Assembly (NCBI GenBank): GCA_023460055.1
Contig: JAEWRJ010000136.1
Span: forward strand, 1 to 12,358
DNA length: 12,358 bases
Source: Bacillota bacterium
GTDB taxonomy: Bacteria; Bacillota; Clostridia; Christensenellales; Aristaeellaceae
Direction of reading: 5' to 3'
How positions within the stretch are numbered: the first letter of the stretch is position 1; each line of letters opens with the position of its first letter. Positions 8,389-12,358 of the stretch are shown piece by piece. Both the position numbers and the translations under genes were made by a program. The notes under the pieces were generated by a model, which made no database searches, was not told the DNA's origin, and saw only the letters and a list, made by a program, of their open reading frames with translations.

Positions 8389-9597
8389 TTATTTCGCGGC
8401 CTGAACCAGGGTCGCCCAATCCAGAGCGTCCCAGTTGGGCTCGGCGGGGGCGGCGTTCATATCCGCCCAGAAGAAGCCAAGGTTGGTCATGATGTTGGTC
8501 CACTGGCTGGAATGGGCGCCCACATACTCCGCGTAGTTCATGTCGGTGCCTTCCACCTGGTTGAGGGCGAAGTTGGGGACCTGGTAGATCGGCGGGATGC
8601 CGTCGGGATAAAGCTGGGCAACAGCATCCGAGTTGCAGGGATAGCTGTCAAACTCTTCGCCCCAGAAGGCCTGCACATCGCCGCTGCCAAACCACTCGGC
8701 AAAGGCCTTGACCGCTTCGGTCTCTTCTTCGCTGCGGCCTTCACGGTCCAGGACGCCGATGTACTCGGCGATATAGTAGGTGCCGTCCTTGATGTCGACC
8801 AGGTTCCAGTTTTCCGGCTTCATCGTGCCGCGCAGGGGATTGGCGCTGCCCTCGGCAGCCGCGTCGACCTTGCCGTAGAGGGAGGATGAGTAGAAGGTAG
8901 ACACCTGCACCTCGCCGCGGTTCAGGGCATCAAAGCCGTAGCTGTCGCCGTTGAACACGCCGCCCGCGCAGTATTTCCACAGCATCTTCCAGCCGTCGAT
9001 GCTAATGCCGCCGGCGGGGCTTTGGGGATCAACATAGGGATACAGCAGGGAGTTGTTGATGTTGGAGTTGGTCGTGCCGCCGACCTTGCCCTGGCGGTAC
9101 CAGGTATAATCGGTGTCAACCAGATCGGACCAGTGCTCGAAGTGCAGCTCCTCGCCCTTGGTGCCCAGATCGTCGTTGCGGTAGAGCATCAGGATGTTCT
9201 GGATAACCAGGCCGTAGGCCAGGCCGTCATACTTGTAGTCGCCGACCTTGTCAGCCCACGAAGGCGTCCAGTCGACGAGCTTCAGGTTCTCATAGGTGCC
9301 GCCGACGACCTGTCCCCAGCGGGTCTCGTTGAGACCAAAGAGGATATCGCCGTCTTTCTTTTCGTTGGCTGCCTGGATGGCTGCCGTGTCGCCGGAGATG
9401 ACGGAGTTATCGTCCATCGAGATGGTGAAGCCGGCCGCCTGGGCCTCGTTCTTCAGCCAGGTCGCGCGCTCGGTGGAGTTGGAGTTGGAGTAGATGCGGA
9501 TGGTAACGCCTGAATAATCCTTGCTTTGGGCCATAGCGCCGCCCAGCAGGGACAGCCCCAGGCAAAGCGCCAGTGAGAAGGCCAGCAGTTTCTTCAT
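8389..9597 (-). CDS. Type 2 extracellular solute-binding protein, operon 2
   Basis: This secreted binding protein (402 residues) is the first gene of operon 2. A Sec signal peptide is evident (MKKLLAFSLALCLG, ending AMA before Gln24), again with no lipobox cysteine. The ATG at 9597 follows a purine-rich GGAAAGGGG (9606-9614) by 8 bases. The mature part begins with a strand VTIRIYSNSN and contains GDILFGLNETRW, in the style of binding proteins for the FbpB class of permease (ferric iron, thiamine and similar). It is about 70 residues longer than the operon 1 binding protein and little like it, so the two importers probably differ in substrate. A Tyr-Tyr pair occurs in GTYYIAEYIG, but its setting does not obviously match the iron-binding pair of FbpA. 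The substrate is not assigned. Confidence 0.9.
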   Translation of the reverse strand: MKKLLAFSLALCLGLSLLGGAMAQSKDYSGVTIRIYSNSNSTERATWLKNEAQAAGFTISMDDNSVISGDTAAIQAANEKKDGDILFGLNETRWGQVVGGTYENLKLVDWTPSWADKVGDYKYDGLAYGLVIQNILMLYRNDDLGTKGEELHFEHWSDLVDTDYTWYRQGKVGGTTNSNINNSLLYPYVDPQSPAGGISIDGWKMLWKYCAGGVFNGDSYGFDALNRGEVQVSTFYSSSLYGKVDAAAEGSANPLRGTMKPENWNLVDIKDGTYYIAEYIGVLDREGRSEEETEAVKAFAEWFGSGDVQAFWGEEFDSYPCNSDAVAQLYPDGIPPIYQVPNFALNQVEGTDMNYAEYVGAHSSQWTNIMTNLGFFWADMNAAPAEPNWDALDWATLVQAAK

Positions 9598-9626
9598 GAT
9601 GAAAACCCCTTTCCAAATACGATGAA

Positions 9627-9682
9627 ATTGTACCGAATTGATTGTACCACTCAGGGGGTGGGATGTAAAGATTGTGTAAAGA
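9627..9682 (-). promoter_or_regulatory. Paired direct repeats at the operon 2 promoter, possible regulator sites
   Basis: Read on the minus strand, TCTTTACA occurs twice 11 bases apart (9675-9682 and 9664-9671), the second covering the -35 box. GGTACAAT occurs twice 14 bases apart (9641-9648 and 9627-9634), the first covering the -10 box. Direct repeats near one helical turn apart are typical of AraC-family sites, but the link to the regulator here is an inference. Confidence 0.4.
9641..9669 (-). promoter_or_regulatory. Predicted strong promoter of operon 2
   Basis: On the minus strand TTTACA (9664-9669) and TACAAT (9641-9646) are separated by exactly 17 bases; each matches the sigma-A consensus at 5 of 6 positions. 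Transcription would start near 9634, leaving a leader of about 37 bases before the binding-protein ATG. Confidence 0.75.
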
Positions 9683-9713
9683 CGTCTGCGACTGTATTTT
9701 AGTTTACCTTCTA

Positions 9714-9747
9714 AGAAAAAGAAGCCTTCCCGAGAAGGGAAAGCTCC
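9714..9747 (-). terminator. Intrinsic terminator after the peptide-binding protein gene
   Basis: An 11-base-pair stem (9721-9731 with 9737-9747, two G-U pairs) encloses a 5-base loop. In the direction of transcription it is followed by TTTTTCTT (9713-9720). It starts about 20 bases past the stop codon and separates this gene from the operon 2 promoter. Confidence 0.85.
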
Positions 9748-9767
9748 TTTTGTATGTCTCGCTCTTT

Positions 9768-11594
9768 TTATCTGTTCAAGGTCGCGTACAGGATGGCGGT
9801 GCCCCAGCTCCAGTAGAACTGCGGGAAATAGCCAACCAGCCTGGAATCGAACAGATCATAGTAGGTATTGGAATACAAGGGGATCATCGGCAGCACTTCG
9901 CTCCAGTACTCCTGGAAGTCCATCCATCTGTTCAGGTAAGCTTCCCGGTTACCCGGCTGGGCAGCCGTGATGTTGCGCGCCAGCTCTTCAAGCCTCGGAT
10001 CCTGCACACCGGAGGTGTTCATGGTGCCTTGATACTGGTCGCCCACGATGTAGGTATTGGACGGGTCAAACAGGTAGGAGAAGTTGCTGCCCAGGAACAT
10101 CAGGTCAAACGCCCGGTCGTCCTGGCGGTAGTATTCTCTCAGCGCCCGGTCAAAGGGCAGCTTTCTGATACTCAGTTTACCGCCGACTTGATCCAGGCTG
10201 TCTCCCAGGATCGCCGCCAGCTTGTTGGCCGCTTCATTGTCATCCGTCACGGCCATGGTCAGTTCCAGCGGCTTGTATCCCTCGCCAAACAGCTTGTGGC
10301 GCAGCTTGCCGGCGCCGGCAGCGTAGGCCTTGCCTGTCTCATCATAGGTCCATCCGTCCCGGATAAGCAATTCCTCCGCTCTCCCCAGATCCAGCGTATA
10401 GTCCTGCATCTGCTCCAGCTGTTCAAGCCTTTCCTGCGGCATCCACTGGCCAAGGCCGTAGTATCCGTACACGCGCTCGCCATAGCCGTTGAGGAATTCC
10501 TGCGGCAGGGTATCGTAATTGATCATGTAGGCCAATGCCTGCCTCAGCGTGACCGAGGAGGTAAACTCCCGCTCTGCCGCGATGGCCAGGAAGCCGGAGC
10601 CTGTCCTGGGATAGGGAATTGCGCTATACGCGCCGCCCTCTGTCAGCGTGACGCTCTCATCGATTACTTTGCCTTCGGTCACCTTGTTGACCAGGTCGAC
10701 CGTGCCCTCGGACAGTTCCTTGATGATCTCTTCATTTTTAACAGGCCTGAACAGGATCTTCTGGATCGTAGGGATCTGGCCTTCGTAGTTGCCCAGGTAG
10801 TAGGGATTGATCTCAAACTCGGCTTCATGGGCTGAAGCATCATACTTCACAAGCCTGTAGGGGCCTGATGTGACGGAGGGGTAGGTCAGGTAGCCGCCAT
10901 CGCCCAGCAATGTGCTTCGCAGCGTCTCTGCCGTGAAGTCGCCATCCACATAGACGCCTTCTCCGTCATCCTTGATATCGCTTCCGGGCACCAGAACTTT
11001 ATAGGGCAGCGGGCCCACGTTGACATAGTTCAGTTCGAAGTAGTAGGGCAGGTTCTCCGCGGTCACTTTCACCGAGAAAGAGAGGTCGCTAAGCAGCCTG
11101 ATGCCGCTGAACGTCTCGCTCTCCCCCGACTGGTAGGCCGTAAAGCCATCCAGGTAGTCGCGGGCGGTCGACACACCTGCCAGTTCCGCGATCTGGGGGG
11201 ATGTCATCAGAAGAAAGTTGAATACATAGTCCTTGGCTGTTATATCCGAACCGTCGCTGTACTTGAGATCGGGGTTCAGGGTAATGGTGTATATCCTGTC
11301 GCCGTTCCCCTGTGTCTGTGTTTCCAGCGAGAGCACCACGATCTCGTTGACCTGGTAGTTTCCCGCGTTCGTCCAGGATACCAGGGGGTATTCATGCAGG
11401 ATGGTACGCACATCGATGTCTGCCGAGTTATTGCCCCACAGATCAGAGAAGAAGTTGCCGTTCATCATGGTCGTTTGGCCGAGCACCAGTGTTTGGGGGT
11501 CCCGGGGCTCCACCGCTTGGGCCTCCTGCGCCAGCGCCGCGCTTATGTTCAACAGCATCACAGCCGACAATAACAGCACGAGTGTCTTTTTCAT
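9768..11594 (-). CDS. Family 5 (OppA/DppA-type) peptide-binding protein without local permeases
   Basis: This 608-residue secreted protein belongs to SBP family 5, whose members bind oligopeptides, dipeptides, nickel or small sugars. A signal peptide is visible (MKKTLVLLLSAVM, ending ALA before Gln23) without a lipobox. Family features include LNPDLKYSDGSDITAKDYVF near residues 130-150, SGPYRLVKYD followed by EINPYYLGN, and a late DLMFLGSNFSYLFDPSN segment. AAGGAG lies 9 bases before the ATG at 11594. The length is normal for the family. No OppB/C/D/F genes are present in the window, and the downstream gene unit has its own promoter, so this looks like an orphan binding protein or the end of a unit that begins to the right. 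A clear intrinsic terminator follows it. Confidence 0.92.
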   Translation of the reverse strand: MKKTLVLLLSAVMLLNISAALAQEAQAVEPRDPQTLVLGQTTMMNGNFFSDLWGNNSADIDVRTILHEYPLVSWTNAGNYQVNEIVVLSLETQTQGNGDRIYTITLNPDLKYSDGSDITAKDYVFNFLLMTSPQIAELAGVSTARDYLDGFTAYQSGESETFSGIRLLSDLSFSVKVTAENLPYYFELNYVNVGPLPYKVLVPGSDIKDDGEGVYVDGDFTAETLRSTLLGDGGYLTYPSVTSGPYRLVKYDASAHEAEFEINPYYLGNYEGQIPTIQKILFRPVKNEEIIKELSEGTVDLVNKVTEGKVIDESVTLTEGGAYSAIPYPRTGSGFLAIAAEREFTSSVTLRQALAYMINYDTLPQEFLNGYGERVYGYYGLGQWMPQERLEQLEQMQDYTLDLGRAEELLIRDGWTYDETGKAYAAGAGKLRHKLFGEGYKPLELTMAVTDDNEAANKLAAILGDSLDQVGGKLSIRKLPFDRALREYYRQDDRAFDLMFLGSNFSYLFDPSNTYIVGDQYQGTMNTSGVQDPRLEELARNITAAQPGNREAYLNRWMDFQEYWSEVLPMIPLYSNTYYDLFDSRLVGYFPQFYWSWGTAILYATLNR

Positions 11595-11629
11595 TATGAT
11601 TTACTCCTTTTCAGCCTTGATTTGAGTTT

Positions 11630-11660
11630 GGTACCGGCACGCCTCGGGCGTGCCGGTACC
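11630..11660. promoter_or_regulatory. Perfect 14-bp hairpin between the DUF11-type and peptide-binding genes
   Basis: GGTACCGGCACGCC (11630-11643) pairs without mismatch with 11647-11660 around a TCG loop. No T-run follows on either strand, so a standard intrinsic terminator is not supported. It could slow read-through, protect the mRNA 3' end of the upstream gene or the 5' end of the downstream one, or be a protein-binding site. I see no clear promoter between it and the ATG at 11594. Confidence 0.75.
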
Positions 11661-11669
11661 GCTTCGTGC

Positions 11670-12358
11670 TTATTCCAGCAAGTCAGCAATGTTGCTGATG
11701 GCAGCCCCAAGGTCGAAGGCCGGGATATTGACAGGCACAGGAGCCAGGGTAAGCAGAAGGACTGTGTTGCTGTCGCCCGCCGGATCGTCCGGGTATTCGG
11801 GGCTGGCCGCCGTCACGCTGTTGATTACGAATCCCTGTGTGACATCAAAGGCTGTGACGGTGTAGGTGTAGGTCAGGGTCCAGGTTTCACCAACCTGCAG
11901 GTGTCCATCCGCCGTGACGCTCTCTGTCAGCGTCATCTGCGCAAAGGGCACCAGGGTATCGGTGATGACCAGGTTAGTCATTGTCACGTTGCCGGTGTTG
12001 GTCACCGTCACTGTGTAGTTGAGCACATCGCCTGCCGCTGTGAAAGTTGCCTGCGCGGAGGTCTTGTTAACCGTCATCGCGGGTTTCTGATCCGCAGGCA
12101 CTTCTTCCTCATCCTCTGTCGGCGGCAGCTCCGGCTCCTCCGGGTTATCCGGGTTATCCTTCGTCACCGTCACCTTGTTCAGCACGCTGCCCGCGTCCAG
12201 GTCCTCCTGGGTCACGGTGTAGCTGTAGGTCAGGGTCCAGATCTCGTCCACCTGCAGGTGCCCGTCGCTGTTCGTGTCGCCCGTCAGGGTCATGCTCGCA
12301 AACGGCACCAGGGTATCCGTAATCTCAAGGTTCTTCAGGGTGATGTTGCCCGTGTTCG
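11670..12358 (-). CDS. DUF11-type repeat surface protein, C-terminal end, runs off the right edge
   Basis: The last 228 residues or so of a larger protein are visible, and the frame is still open at the right edge. It contains two copies of a beta-rich repeat about 119 residues apart, of the DUF11/conserved-repeat type found in secreted adhesin-like proteins. Shared landmarks are GN(I/V)T..NL.ITDTLVPFA, then DGHLQV.E.WTLTY.YTVT. An acidic, proline-rich linker (DNPDNPEEPELPPTEDEEE) separates the repeats. The protein ends in an ordinary tail (FDLGAAISNIADLLE), with no LPXTG sorting signal, no SLH domain and no C-terminal membrane helix, so surface attachment is unexplained. Any GTG or ATG inside the visible part is an unlikely start, because the repeat continues upstream. 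The exact role is unknown. Confidence 0.82.
   Translation of the reverse strand, partial: NTGNITLKNLEITDTLVPFASMTLTGDTNSDGHLQVDEIWTLTYSYTVTQEDLDAGSVLNKVTVTKDNPDNPEEPELPPTEDEEEVPADQKPAMTVNKTSAQATFTAAGDVLNYTVTVTNTGNVTMTNLVITDTLVPFAQMTLTESVTADGHLQVGETWTLTYTYTVTAFDVTQGFVINSVTAASPEYPDDPAGDSNTVLLLTLAPVPVNIPAFDLGAAISNIADLLE
11811..12358 (-). repeat. Direct repeats of 357-bp period inside the DUF11-type gene
   Basis: Stretches near 11811-12001 and 12168-12358 align at an offset of exactly 357 bases (119 codons). For example, the 16-base GTAGGTCAGGGTCCAG occurs at 11868-11883 and again at 12225-12240. More copies may lie beyond the right edge. A small 9-base tandem (CCGGGTTAT twice, 12140-12157) encodes the repeated DNP in the linker. 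Confidence 0.85.

Noticed and set aside
9672..10835. A 387-codon open frame on the plus strand opposite the peptide-binding protein gene.
   Set aside because: It is antisense to a clear family 5 binding protein, shows no family-like motifs or signal, and is explained by GC-rich third positions.
11630..11660. The perfect hairpin as the terminal inverted repeat of a mobile element.
   Set aside because: It is a single compact palindrome with a 3-base loop; no transposase or second copy is present in the window.

Overview
The window looks like the chromosome of a Bacillota (Clostridia-type) bacterium of fairly high GC content. The clues are strong AAGGAGG-type ribosome binding sites, sigma-A-like promoters with 17-bp spacers, and a membrane-anchored AraC-type regulator of the kind common in Clostridia and Paenibacillus. 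None of the three secreted binding proteins has a lipobox cysteine, which is unusual for a single-membrane Gram-positive. The taxonomic guess is an inference only.

Layout. Positions 1-2942 (minus) hold operon 1, an FbpABC/AfuABC-type importer in the order binding protein, ATPase, permease; the permease runs off the left edge. Positions 3138-5257 (plus) hold the divergently transcribed regulator. It has two membrane helices around an extracytoplasmic domain, and a C-terminal double helix-turn-helix of the AraC family. Its reading frame is broken near 4311-4331, giving two ORFs that touch at TGATG (4365-4369). Positions 5326-9597 (minus) hold operon 2, a second importer of the same superfamily and gene order, with a complete 652-residue double-domain permease. 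A well-formed promoter (TTTACA-17-TACAAT) precedes it, and two pairs of direct repeats lie at that promoter. Positions 9768-11594 (minus) hold an OppA/DppA-type binding protein without its own permeases, followed by a convincing intrinsic terminator. Positions 11670-12358 (minus) hold the C-terminal end of a DUF11-type repeat surface protein that enters from the right edge.

How the parts may work together. The regulator sits between two importers of the same type and shares a divergent promoter region with operon 1, so it is the natural candidate to control operon 1 and perhaps operon 2. The FbpA/AfuA superfamily takes up ferric iron, thiamine, phosphonates, polyamines or sugar phosphates. 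The sequence does not fix the substrate. The tandem tyrosines of classic iron-binding FbpA are not evident in binding protein 1. Each importer operon carries a strong stem-loop between the binding-protein gene and the ATPase gene, which would let the binding protein be made in excess of the membrane parts.

No RNA genes, CRISPR arrays, insertion sequences, integrases or origins were seen. No stretch longer than about 200 bases lacks a gene.
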